From positions 248,001 to 312,000 of the forward strand of contig JACJYV010000005.1 of the NCBI GenBank assembly GCA_020635905.1: a stretch of 64,000 bases of DNA, in the 5' to 3' direction. The DNA is from Bacteroidia bacterium. GTDB taxonomy: Bacteria > Bacteroidota > Bacteroidia > J057 > JADKCL01. The notes beneath the pieces are model-generated. The model was not told the DNA's origin, did no database searches, and saw nothing but the letters and a program-made list of their open reading frames with translations. Each line of letters starts with the position of its first letter. The stretch's first letter is position 1. This document shows positions 56,613-64,000 of this stretch, one piece after another. Both the position numbers and the translations under genes were made by a program.

Positions 56613-57197
56613 ATGCCTTGGCTTGAACTGACCGCGGTTTTGTTCAGTCTGGCCTGCGTGGTGCTGTCCATGCGTCGCCACATCCTCAACTGGCCGGCCG
56701 GCCTGATTGGGGTCTCTGCCTACTTTTTGCTCTTTTTTCAGGCAAAATTATACGCAGACATGGGTTTGCAGGTCATATTTTTTGTGCAGGGAATTTATGG
56801 CTGGATCAACTGGCAACAATCTCAAAAAGCCGAACAACAAACAGAAGTACCCATTGCCAGGCTAAGTCTGCGGGGCAGAATCATTTATCTGGGAGCCATG
56901 GGAGGGGGAATAACCGGGTTGTATTTCGCCCTGAGGCATTTTACGGACGCGGCCATGCCTTTGTGGGACACCACTGCATCCGTGAGCAGCCTCACCGCCA
57001 ACTGGCTCATGGCCCGTCGCGTGGTCGAAAGCTGGATACTCTGGATCCTGGCCGACATCCTGTACATTGGATTGTTCATGAACCGTGAATTATACCTGTC
57101 CAGCGGGATTTATGTCGTATTTTTGGGATTATCAACCTGGGGATTGCTGCGCTGGATGAAAGAGCTGAAGCAATCTCCACGCATTGCGCCATTTTGA
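56613..57197 (+). CDS. pnuC: Nicotinamide mononucleotide/riboside transporter PnuC
   Basis: A 194-residue inner-membrane carrier with about seven helices. PnuC features are seen: LNWPAGLIGVSAYFLLFFQA, YADMGLQVIFFVQGIYGWIN and the end WILADILYIGLFMNRELYLS, with the conserved Trp and Asn-Trp pattern of the NR-binding site. It takes up nicotinamide riboside for NAD salvage. The stop codon overlaps the NadR start (TTGA), so the transporter and kinase are co-translated. Confidence 0.93.
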   Translation: MPWLELTAVLFSLACVVLSMRRHILNWPAGLIGVSAYFLLFFQAKLYADMGLQVIFFVQGIYGWINWQQSQKAEQQTEVPIARLSLRGRIIYLGAMGGGITGLYFALRHFTDAAMPLWDTTASVSSLTANWLMARRVVESWILWILADILYIGLFMNRELYLSSGIYVVFLGLSTWGLLRWMKELKQSPRIAPF

Positions 57198-58192
57198 AAG
57201 AAGGCAAAAAATATCGCTTTGGTATGGTTCTGGGCAAGTTTTTACCACCACACGCCGGCCATATCCACCTGATTCGCGCGGCACAATCTCAATGCGAGCA
57301 CCTCACCGTCTTGGTTTGCAGCATCCAAAAGGAGCCCATTCCGGGTGAAAAGCGATTTGCCTGGATGAAGGAACTATTCCCTGATCCCGACCTCCAACTG
57401 ATTCATGTGACAGATGAAGTGCCCCAGGCCCCTGAGGAATCAGATGAATTCTGGCCCATCTGGAAGGAAATTATCCGCAGAAGCACCCCTCAGGGACTCG
57501 ATGTGGTGTTCACTTCAGAAAATTATGGGGATGATATTGCCTATCATCTTGCTTGCTGGCACGAACTGGTGGACCTTCCGCGGGAAAAATTTCCCGTTTC
57601 GGGTACGCTGGTCCGTGAGGAGCCCTTTGCCCATTGGGAATACATTCCCAAGCCCGTTCGCCCCTGGTTTGTGAAACGGATCGCCCTGGTAGGGCCTGAA
57701 TCCACAGGCAAAAGTACCCTTTCCAAACAACTGGCTGCGCATTTCAAGGCGGGTTATGTAGAGGAATTTGCCCGCGAATACATGGAATGGGGCAGCCGAC
57801 CGCTGGAACTGACGGACATTACAGAAATTGGCCGCGGACAGGCCCAATGGGAGGATCAGGCGGCGCGTGAGGCAGATAAACTCCTCTTTTGCGACACCAA
57901 TCTGCTTTCAACTGTGGTGTGGAGCGAGTTATACTTTGGGGAAGCACCTGAATGGGTGATTGAGGAAAGCAAATCCCGCAAATATACCCTTCATTTGCTC
58001 CTGAAACCTGATATTCCCTGGGATGATGATGGAACCCGCGCATTTCCCGAACGGGCTGCCTGGCATTTTTTGCGCCTGAAAGAAGAACTGACGTTGCGGG
58101 GGGAATCCTTTGTAATCATTTCGGGTCAGGGAGAAATCAGATTGCAAAATGCAATTGCTGCGGTGGAAAAGCTGCTTCAGGGGGAGAAGTGA
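57194..58192 (+). CDS. nadR: NadR-like NMN adenylyltransferase and ribosylnicotinamide kinase
   Basis: A 332-residue bifunctional enzyme. The adenylyltransferase domain (residues 1-150) has the HxGH site in GKFLPPHAGHIHLI (His20, His23) and later ENYGDDIAYHL and SGTLVREEPFAHW. The kinase domain (about 165-332) has the P-loop VGPESTGKSTLSKQL and FCDTNLLSTVVWSELYFG. It lacks the helix-turn-helix repressor domain of the enterobacterial NadR. TTG at 57194 is the start; it overlaps the PnuC stop. Together they bring in nicotinamide riboside and turn it into NAD. Confidence 0.93.
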   Translation: MKEGKKYRFGMVLGKFLPPHAGHIHLIRAAQSQCEHLTVLVCSIQKEPIPGEKRFAWMKELFPDPDLQLIHVTDEVPQAPEESDEFWPIWKEIIRRSTPQGLDVVFTSENYGDDIAYHLACWHELVDLPREKFPVSGTLVREEPFAHWEYIPKPVRPWFVKRIALVGPESTGKSTLSKQLAAHFKAGYVEEFAREYMEWGSRPLELTDITEIGRGQAQWEDQAAREADKLLFCDTNLLSTVVWSELYFGEAPEWVIEESKSRKYTLHLLLKPDIPWDDDGTRAFPERAAWHFLRLKEELTLRGESFVIISGQGEIRLQNAIAAVEKLLQGEK

Positions 58193-58639
58193 ATTTCAAA
58201 TGGAAATTAATAACGTGCAGTAAATTTTTTTCCAGATCAATGGGGACCTAATCAAGATTTTTTAAAGAAATTCTCCCCAAAACCCTCGAATTTTCAGCAA
58301 ATTCTTTAAAATCATCCAGCCCAAATCCTGCCCGTCTGTAAGTTTTGGGGCCAAATTGAAAGTACAATTCTTACACCCATCCCACCCCCATACAGAACCA
58401 ACCAGACCCGTTTAAACTAAAGACATTCCCATATTCGCATTTCCTGCCAAAAAACCTGCTTTCAATCTTACATTTACCTTCACCCAAAACTGCTGCAAAC
58501 AGGTATTAAATATTAACATGTGAACGCATTTCCACGCCTTACAAAATGGCTGATACTGGATTTGACGTGGCATTTTATCCCTTTACCTTTGAACTGTAGC
58601 CACAAGCCAGACTTCGCACAAACTTCAACACATTGCACG
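58193..58639. other. Long spacer before a small secreted-protein gene
   Basis: No gene is supported in this 447-bp region. It is AT-rich with runs of C-rich strings (CCATCCCACCCCCATAC near 58378-58394), but no strong hairpin or promoter is evident by eye. Confidence 0.5.
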
Positions 58640-59002
58640 ATGAAAAAGCTCAACCTACTCCTCGCCGTTTTCTTCATAGTCTTCACAGCACAGATCACTT
58701 TAGCCAATGGTCCTGCTGATTCTGGAAAAAAAGAAAGTAAAAAAACAACCACCTTCGTAGAGACAGTTTCTTCCGCCAATCAACTCATTTACAAATTCCA
58801 AACTCCGGAACTCAGTCTTCAATCCATCCAAACCCTGACCGACATTACAAACCTCCTTTTTTTGGTCGCAAATCCGGACGTGAATGGGTTCTTCTATAAC
58901 CCGGAAACCCAATCATTCAGCATCAGCTGCAAAGCCGGCACTCACTTAGACACAGACGCAGTGTCTGCCAAACTTTCTTCGCTGATTACCCAAAAGAAAT
59001 AA
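58640..59002 (+). CDS. Small secreted protein of unknown function
   Basis: Taken from the ATG at 58640 (120 residues), starting the signal peptide MKKLNLLLAVFFIVFTAQIT. The mature part has a Lys/Ser-rich segment (GKKESKKTTTF) and a C-terminal beta-like part (PDVNGFFYNPETQSFSISCK, one Cys). The stretch LQSIQTLTDITNLLFLVANP might be a helix. I do not recognise it. It is followed by a clear terminator. Confidence 0.7.
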   Translation: MKKLNLLLAVFFIVFTAQITLANGPADSGKKESKKTTTFVETVSSANQLIYKFQTPELSLQSIQTLTDITNLLFLVANPDVNGFFYNPETQSFSISCKAGTHLDTDAVSAKLSSLITQKK

Positions 59003-59061
59003 GGTCAACACTTCAGTAGAAAGATGACCTTTCACAAACAACCCAGCAAAGATTAGGTCAT

Positions 59062-59089
59062 ACCGGGGCAGCACCCCGGTTTTTTTTTG
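59062..59089 (+). terminator. Rho-independent terminator after the small secreted-protein gene
   Basis: Stem CCGGGG / CCCCGG around CAGCA, followed by a run of eight or nine T. Confidence 0.9.
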
Positions 59090-59160
59090 CCAAACATCTT
59101 GTAAATTTAGACTCAGAAACCACGGGAAGGCCCAAATTAAAGGAATTTCCCCGCCCAAAA

Positions 59161-59922
59161 ATGAGTCCAACCATCCCAGAATTCGATTTCTCCAATTACA
59201 ATCCCTCTGATCCGTGGAGTTTTCCGCCCCAGCGGCTGGTACGGTTTGCCTTTGAGGCCTCGGAAGTTTTTCGCAATTCCCGCGACAAATGGCTGCGCCT
59301 GCACCCCTATCCCGATCTGCGGTATGTAGTGTTTCACGAATTGAATTCCATCGGGCACTCGTTCAAGGTGATGTCCCTGCTGATTCGCGAAAACGCCACT
59401 GACCCAGAATGGTGGAAAAATCAGCCTGAATTGGGCGGTTCATATAATAAAATGCTGGTTCGGTCAGTGAATAATTCCATGCGGGATTTTCTCCAATACG
59501 GCTTTTTCCACTTCGTGGTACGACAGGTCGAGGATGCCCTGCGGCAGGTACATCGCTACCTGGCCCAGGTTTTGGGGGATACGCCAAAATCGGGCACCCG
59601 GGAGGTGTATTTGTATTTGTTTGATCGCACGGGACTGGAGAAATTTACAGGATTGATGGACCTGCTGCTTTCTGTGCGAAATTGCTTTCAGAATAATAAA
59701 AAGTTCTGCCCTTCCAACGGAAAAAATGCCACCATTCACTTTCTGGGCAAGGAATATCGCTTTGAAAACAAGGTCGAAATCAAGCCCAAAGAATGGGGGT
59801 TTGTGGACGACTGGGAATTGATTCTTTTTTTCCTGCGCCAGATCGACAACCTGCTCGATCAGCTTTTCGAGGCCAATCTGGTGGCTTCCATTCCCTCTCT
59901 TCGGGCAAAATATCTGGACTGA
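59161..59922 (+). CDS. Conserved hypothetical protein upstream of an acyl-CoA dehydrogenase
   Basis: A 253-residue soluble protein, mostly helical and aromatic-rich, with YNPSDPWSFPPQRLVRFAFE near the start, QVEDALRQVHRYLAQVLGDT in the middle and LILFFLRQIDNLLDQLFEAN near the end. No motif that I recognise; no signal peptide. The stop overlaps the ATG of the acyl-CoA dehydrogenase gene by 1 bp (TGATG), so the two are co-translated. Confidence 0.65.
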   Translation: MSPTIPEFDFSNYNPSDPWSFPPQRLVRFAFEASEVFRNSRDKWLRLHPYPDLRYVVFHELNSIGHSFKVMSLLIRENATDPEWWKNQPELGGSYNKMLVRSVNNSMRDFLQYGFFHFVVRQVEDALRQVHRYLAQVLGDTPKSGTREVYLYLFDRTGLEKFTGLMDLLLSVRNCFQNNKKFCPSNGKNATIHFLGKEYRFENKVEIKPKEWGFVDDWELILFFLRQIDNLLDQLFEANLVASIPSLRAKYLD

Positions 59923-61061
59923 TGGATTTTTACACGTTGAAAATGCGCCTCCAGGCCGACGGAACCCTGGAAAAAGCCAGGAATCTGGCGGCAAAAATCC
60001 GGAAACAGGCACCCGTTCACTGGGAAAACCGCACTTTTGACCGGGCCAACTGGGACGAACTGGTGGCCTGCGGCCTGCTCAAAGCTATGGCCCCCGCTCC
60101 CTGGGGCGAGGCAACATCCTGGGCAGAAGCCATCCTTATTCTTGAAGAAATCGCCCTTCAATGCGGAGAAGCGGGCTTTGCCTTGGCCCTAACCTCCCAG
60201 CTCTGGACCCTGCGCGGACTGGCAATTCATGGAAGTGAGGCGCAACAAAAAAAATGGATTCCCCGGCTCATGCAGGGGGAAATTGCGGCCACCGCGATCG
60301 CAGAGGACCATTCTGGCAGCGAGCTCGGCCTTTCACAAACCCGATTGCTGAAACAGGCAGATGGAAATTTTCTGTTGAACGGCAGCAAATCCCACACTTC
60401 CCTTTCCTTTGAAGCCTCGCTGATTCTGGTGCCCGCCTTCACCACCCCATTGCCCGAGACGGGAGGGCTGGCTATCGCCCTGCTGGAGGCAGGCAAGCCC
60501 GGACTTTCCTACGGAAAACGCTGGCAGAAAATGGGTTTTCGTACCCTTCCCACCCAGGATATAAATTTTTCAGATATTAGCCTCCAACCCGGGGAAATCA
60601 TTTTCCAGGGCAAAGTCCTGGGCGAAATCATGACTTATGGGAGGATATTATTCGGGATGCTGGGGGCGGGTCTGGCTCGTTTTTGTGTGAATGAAATGAC
60701 AACCTGGGCTCAGTTACGCAAGCAAAATGAGCGCCCCATTGGGGATCACCAGTTTATTCAGGAGCGGATTGTCAATTCGCTTTTGGAGGCCGAAACGGCC
60801 CGTTCCATGGCTCTGGAAGCCATGCATTCCCTGGAAAATAAAGAAAAGGAGCGCTTCATGCGGGCTTCTCTGGCCAAACTTGCAGGCGCGAAAGCCTTTC
60901 GCCTGGCTGCCGAAAACGGCGTAGCCGTGCTTGGTTCGCGTGGATACGAGGAAGGTCCGCTGTCACGCGCGCAGCGCGACAGCCTGGGTTTGCTCAGTGC
61001 CGGCGGCACGGAGGAATTTCATAAGGATGCAGTCTGGGGGTTTTTGAAGAGGAATTCGTAG
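59922..61061 (+). CDS. Acyl-CoA dehydrogenase family protein
   Basis: Taken from the ATG at 59922 (379 residues). Acyl-CoA dehydrogenase features: the N-terminal helical domain, AIAEDHSGSELGLSQTRLLK (FAD/substrate loop), SKSHTSLSFEAS, the middle beta domain, the C-terminal helices with RPIGDHQFIQERIVNSLLEA and a final GSRGYEEGPLSRAQRDSLGL where the family's catalytic loop lies. The usual TExxxGSD is altered to AEDHSGSE. It oxidises acyl-CoA to enoyl-CoA, passing electrons to ETF. The exact substrate is unknown. Translated together with the gene before it. Confidence 0.9.
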   Translation: MDFYTLKMRLQADGTLEKARNLAAKIRKQAPVHWENRTFDRANWDELVACGLLKAMAPAPWGEATSWAEAILILEEIALQCGEAGFALALTSQLWTLRGLAIHGSEAQQKKWIPRLMQGEIAATAIAEDHSGSELGLSQTRLLKQADGNFLLNGSKSHTSLSFEASLILVPAFTTPLPETGGLAIALLEAGKPGLSYGKRWQKMGFRTLPTQDINFSDISLQPGEIIFQGKVLGEIMTYGRILFGMLGAGLARFCVNEMTTWAQLRKQNERPIGDHQFIQERIVNSLLEAETARSMALEAMHSLENKEKERFMRASLAKLAGAKAFRLAAENGVAVLGSRGYEEGPLSRAQRDSLGLLSAGGTEEFHKDAVWGFLKRNS

Positions 61062-61096
61062 ATTTGAATTCTTCCCATATCCTCCAGCAAGCTATC

Positions 61097-61306
61097 ATGA
61101 ACAAGAAACTCATTGAAACAGATAAAGATTACTACCAGGCTCTTGAACGACTTGACGCAATTTTCCATGCTCCAATTAATAGCAAAGAGGGCGACGAAGC
61201 CGAAATTCTATCGCTTTTGATTGAAAATTTCGAAAATAAACATTTCCCTATTGAAGCCCCTGACCCAATTGAAGCCAATAAAATAAGAATGGAAGAATTG
61301 ACCTGA
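61097..61306 (+). pseudogene. Truncated HigA-type antitoxin
   Basis: The 69-residue frame from ATG 61097 (MNKKLIETDKDYYQALERLD) matches the N-terminal part of larger HigA antitoxins, which continue after KIRMEEL with a helix-turn-helix. Here the frame stops right after that segment at 61304, and no HigB toxin gene is beside it. In the next frame LNPK-like residues follow, so a 1-bp frameshift near 61300 may have cut it. It is probably a relic of a toxin-antitoxin pair. Confidence 0.7.
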
Positions 61307-61356
61307 ATCCCAAAAGATCAGGCGCTGTGATTGAAAAACACCAATAGTATTAGAAA

Positions 61357-62073
61357 TTAGCCCCTCCCCACCCTAACCATCTGCTTCAAAGACAGGATAT
61401 GCAGGTAATACGCCAGTGGCACCAGCAGCCCGGGCAGCAGAATACAGGGAAAAGTGGTCATAATGGTGTTGCCTGGTGCATCATTGAAGACCTGAAATGG
61501 GGTGGGAAAAGAAAGTACGGCGGTGGTCACAATGTTGAGCAGCAGGATTAACCCCAGAATGTTCCAGGCAATGGCCATGCCACGGCGAATTTTTCCCCTG
61601 GAAAAACAAACCAAGGCAAACAGAGGGCCCGTCAGTCCTGTGATCACATCCCAGTTGGTGCCTTCAAAAGTCAGTCTTTGCGGCAGGGCATTGGCCAAAA
61701 AAAGCGCCCAAAGCAGCAATTCGACCGGTACCCGAAAGCCCTGCAGGTACATGACCCAGGCGGGAGGAACTTCGTCAGCCACCTCCCCTGCCAACTTTGA
61801 ACGGAAGAAAAATATGGCAACCAATAGCGGCGGCAGAATCACCAGCGGCATGCGTGGAGGCAGGGTGTCGAATCTGGATAAAAATCCGCTAAGAGAAAGG
61901 GCGGATAGCAAAGCCAGCCAAATGATCAGCGCAACCCAGAAAATGAGAAGGATTTTCTTTTGGGAAGCAGGTTCGCGCAGGCGAATTCCCCTTTTCAGCA
62001 GAAGAAAAATTGCGGCAATACAAACCAGACTGAGCAGCACAAATCCGGCCTGGGTGAAGGTGAGGAGATCCAT
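61357..62073 (-). CDS. Seven-helix membrane protein of unknown function
   Basis: A 238-residue protein with about seven hydrophobic stretches (e.g. FVLLSLVCIAAIFLLLKRGI, LIFWVALIIWLALLSALSLS, AWNILGLILLLNIVTTAVLS). No motif that I recognise; charged residues are confined to loops (RGKIRRGMA). It is 60 bp downstream of the phosphoesterase gene in the same direction. Confidence 0.75.
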   Translation of the reverse strand: MDLLTFTQAGFVLLSLVCIAAIFLLLKRGIRLREPASQKKILLIFWVALIIWLALLSALSLSGFLSRFDTLPPRMPLVILPPLLVAIFFFRSKLAGEVADEVPPAWVMYLQGFRVPVELLLWALFLANALPQRLTFEGTNWDVITGLTGPLFALVCFSRGKIRRGMAIAWNILGLILLLNIVTTAVLSFPTPFQVFNDAPGNTIMTTFPCILLPGLLVPLAYYLHILSLKQMVRVGRG

Positions 62074-62133
62074 GGGGTGATTTTTCCCTTAAGTTCGGAA
62101 TTTTCAGGATGGAATCCGCCTTGCCGGAAAAAA

Positions 62134-63426
62134 TCAGGCGCGGTTAAGGACGTGCAGGGTGATTTCGGGCGGCATGCCCACCCGCCCCGGGAAAATCAGG
62201 TAGCCCAATCCGCGATTGACGTACAGATGCTGTTTGCCTTCCTTGTAAAGGCCGGCATAGCGCTTGTAGAAGAATTTCGCTGCGCTGAGTTCAAATAAAC
62301 CTGGAATGGAAATTCCAACCTGGCCTCCGTGAGTGTGACCAGCAAGGGTGAGGTCCACATTTTCCTGATTGAGGATGTGGTGGTCCCAATGGGTGGGATC
62401 GTGGCTGAGCAGAATTTTGAAGGGCACTTCCTCCATGCCTTCCACTGATTTTCTATAATCTCCGCGGGTCGGGAACCAATTCTGTTCAGAAAAACCCCAG
62501 TTTTCCACGCCCACCAGCCCGATTTTTTCGCCATTCCTTTCCAGAATGGTGTGTTCGTTCATGAGCATTTTGAAGCCCATTTTACGGTTGATTTCGGCCA
62601 CGCCCAGGCTGTTGCGGTCACGGTCCTCGTCCGTAATGCGTCCCCAGCCGTAATCGTGGTTTCCCAGAATGGCAAATTTGTCCGTTTTGGCTTTCAGTTG
62701 GGCGAATACATCAACCCAGGAACTGGCCTCCTCGGGTTTTTCATTGACCAGGTCGCCGGTAAAAAAGATGTAATCGGGCTCCAGCTCGTTGATCATTTCC
62801 ACCGCTTCGCGGATGGGTTCGTAGTTTTCGTTGAAGCTACCCAGGTGCAAATCAGAGATTTGCACGATTTTCAACCCGTCAAATGAAGGGGGAAGGTTTT
62901 CGAAAGCCAGCTGATTGGTAAGGATGCGCCAGCCATATTTCCCTTTGGTGGTGCCCCACAAAAATGAACCCAGCATGAGTCCACCTACCCCGAGGGCCAG
63001 CTTGTTCATGAAAGTACGGCGGGTCATTTCCTGGCCAGGATTTTTATTCTTTCGGGTTTTGAAGGCAATTTTGCGCCCCAGTAAAACCAAATCAGCCAGC
63101 AATTGAAATACGCTGATGCCCAACAGGGTTACGGAAAGGGTGATGGCCCCTACGATGGAGTAGGTGCGGGCAAAACTGATGCGGGGATAGTCGTCGCGGT
63201 TGACGGCGATGTAGGAGGTGCTGGCATAGACAAAGATGGAAACGACCAGAAAGGTGATGCGGAAAATCCATTTGGCCCGGGGCTTCCAGTCGCGGGAAAC
63301 GAGGTGCACAGCCCGGTAAGCGTAGAGAATCAGGGCCGCAGTTCCAAATAATATGAGATAAAACACCACCATGGGCTTCTTTGTCTTGAGAACGGGCAAA
63401 ACTGCCTTTTGTTCGGGAATATCCAT
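62134..63426 (-). CDS. Membrane-anchored metallophosphoesterase (YkuE-like)
   Basis: A 430-residue protein. Four or so N-terminal helices (to about residue 160, including RTFMNKLALGVGGLMLGSFL) anchor a calcineurin-like phosphoesterase domain facing outward: KIVQISDLHLGS, FFTGDLVNEKPEE, AILGNHDYGWG, LLSHDPTHWD and LAGHTHGGQVG, which make up the five metal-binding motifs. YkuE-type proteins act on UDP-sugars or other phosphoesters at the cell envelope. The RRTF in the membrane segment could be a Tat-type signal (MTRRTFMNKLALG), which is also common in this family. Confidence 0.92.
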   Translation of the reverse strand: MDIPEQKAVLPVLKTKKPMVVFYLILFGTAALILYAYRAVHLVSRDWKPRAKWIFRITFLVVSIFVYASTSYIAVNRDDYPRISFARTYSIVGAITLSVTLLGISVFQLLADLVLLGRKIAFKTRKNKNPGQEMTRRTFMNKLALGVGGLMLGSFLWGTTKGKYGWRILTNQLAFENLPPSFDGLKIVQISDLHLGSFNENYEPIREAVEMINELEPDYIFFTGDLVNEKPEEASSWVDVFAQLKAKTDKFAILGNHDYGWGRITDEDRDRNSLGVAEINRKMGFKMLMNEHTILERNGEKIGLVGVENWGFSEQNWFPTRGDYRKSVEGMEEVPFKILLSHDPTHWDHHILNQENVDLTLAGHTHGGQVGISIPGLFELSAAKFFYKRYAGLYKEGKQHLYVNRGLGYLIFPGRVGMPPEITLHVLNRA

Positions 63427-63498
63427 GGAAAGATGGATATTCTCAATCAGAGTCCAAAATTACGTGCAAGCCGGGCCAAATCCAACACATTTCCACCC

Positions 63499-64000
63499 TC
63501 AGGGCGCAAAATGCAGGGTCAGAAATTCGCGGTAATCAAAGCCCTTCATGGTAAATTCTCCTGTGGCAAATTCTGCATTGAGATCTTCCTCCCAAAAGTC
63601 GGGGTGGCGGGTCTCAAACTGGTGAAGATAAAAATAGTAGAGACAATTTTTCTGTTCCGTGGTCAGGGCATTGAGCAGGTCGAAATACGTACCCCGGTTA
63701 TACCCTTCCCGCTGGTAGAATTCTGAAATACAAAAATGCAGGATACTGTTGACGATCCAGTCTTGTCTGAGCAACAAAACGGGCAAGAAATAAAGCAGAC
63801 CCTGCACATCCATGAAACAGTGTCGGGAAGGATCTGGCTCCGTTCCGTCCAATTCATGCAAAAGATGGGTCCAGTCATTTCGTTCGTCCCGGGCCCTGGC
63901 AGCCAGATAAATGGGAGAATCTGGCGGGTTGTAATCGTCCATGGCCCCGGCTTCGTGGTAGCCAATGCCGTCGCCAAGCCGCACGTTTTTGAATGCGGCG
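63499..64000 (-). CDS. DUF6714-like protein, cut by the right edge
   Basis: The frame runs leftward from the window edge. It reads AAFKNVRLGDGIGYHEAGAM, then DDYNPPDSPIYLAARARDER, a central acidic/aromatic part (WTHLLHELD, FLPVLLLRQDW) and ends EFLTLHFAP. The V-x-L-G-x-G-I-x-x-x-x-A-x-A-x-D-D opening is like DUF6714 proteins, of unknown function, found beside SUKH and other immunity-like genes in Bacteroidota. The 5' end is missing, so the start is not known. Confidence 0.6.
   Translation of the reverse strand, partial: AAFKNVRLGDGIGYHEAGAMDDYNPPDSPIYLAARARDERNDWTHLLHELDGTEPDPSRHCFMDVQGLLYFLPVLLLRQDWIVNSILHFCISEFYQREGYNRGTYFDLLNALTTEQKNCLYYFYLHQFETRHPDFWEEDLNAEFATGEFTMKGFDYREFLTLHFAP

Overview
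The window comes from a member of the Bacteroidota, most probably a Saprospiria-like or Cytophagia-like environmental bacterium; this is inferred from gene content and not from a marker gene. The support is seven secreted proteins ending in type IX secretion (T9SS) sorting domains with YPNP-type motifs, two large TonB-dependent receptors with carboxypeptidase-like N-terminal domains, promoters resembling the Bacteroidota TTTG / TAnnTTTG form, and weak Shine-Dalgarno usage. Roughly 55 protein genes, one tRNA-Phe and one insertion sequence are supported. Both window edges cut genes: a DUF5916-type protein on the left and a DUF6714-like protein on the right.

Layout. 1-5.4 kb: truncated DUF5916 gene, a repeat-bearing spacer, a GNAT acetyltransferase, TerC, a CaiB-type CoA-transferase overlapping a Rieske protein, and the tail of a leftward operon. 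4.5-8.6 kb: that five-gene operon (LiaF/toast-rack-like secreted protein, ABC ATPase, ABC permease, lipoprotein, DUF2007 protein). 8.7-17.4 kb: a Cys-rich T9SS cargo, an IS3-family element that has split a host gene and carries an internal 1,326-bp tandem duplication, a TonB-dependent receptor and another T9SS cargo. 17.5-25.6 kb: mostly housekeeping genes (peroxiredoxin, M23 peptidase, ArsC-like protein, epoxide-hydrolase-like enzyme, PlsC, hotdog protein, MazG-like NTPase, DUF819 transporter), then an SPFH membrane protein with a 53-residue ribbon-helix-helix gene. 25.9-36.5 kb: M43 metalloprotease, thioesterase, glycosyltransferase, a repeat-rich T9SS adhesin, a second TonB-dependent receptor and a T9SS cargo.

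36.7-45.7 kb holds an SDR enzyme and a coherent signalling and efflux locus: response regulator, histidine kinase, PepSY-like secreted protein, TolC-like channel, lipoprotein adaptor and RND pump. A matching 11-bp-spaced direct repeat lies in front of the regulator and in front of the PepSY gene, a good candidate for the regulator's own operator. 45.8-53.8 kb: a propeller-like T9SS protein, a small putative DNA-binding protein whose promoter boxes lie inside two palindromes, peptidase E, a secreted hydrolase-fold protein lacking its nucleophile serine, a lipoprotein and a YhcG-type nuclease with palindromes inside its coding sequence. 53.9-64 kb: tRNA-Phe, an HdrD/HdrB-like pair, PnuC plus NadR for NAD salvage, an acyl-CoA dehydrogenase, a truncated HigA antitoxin, a membrane protein and a YkuE-like phosphoesterase.

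The points most worth following are: (1) the IS3 element, whose left end carries four copies of its terminal repeat at an exact 32-bp period, whose 3-bp target duplication allows the broken 190-residue host gene to be reconstructed, and which contains an apparently identical tandem duplication; (2) the two-component/PepSY/RND circuit with its shared operator; (3) the operator-buried promoter at 48.3 kb. No CRISPR array, prophage or recognisable defence island was found. Functions are read from sequence motifs without database searches.
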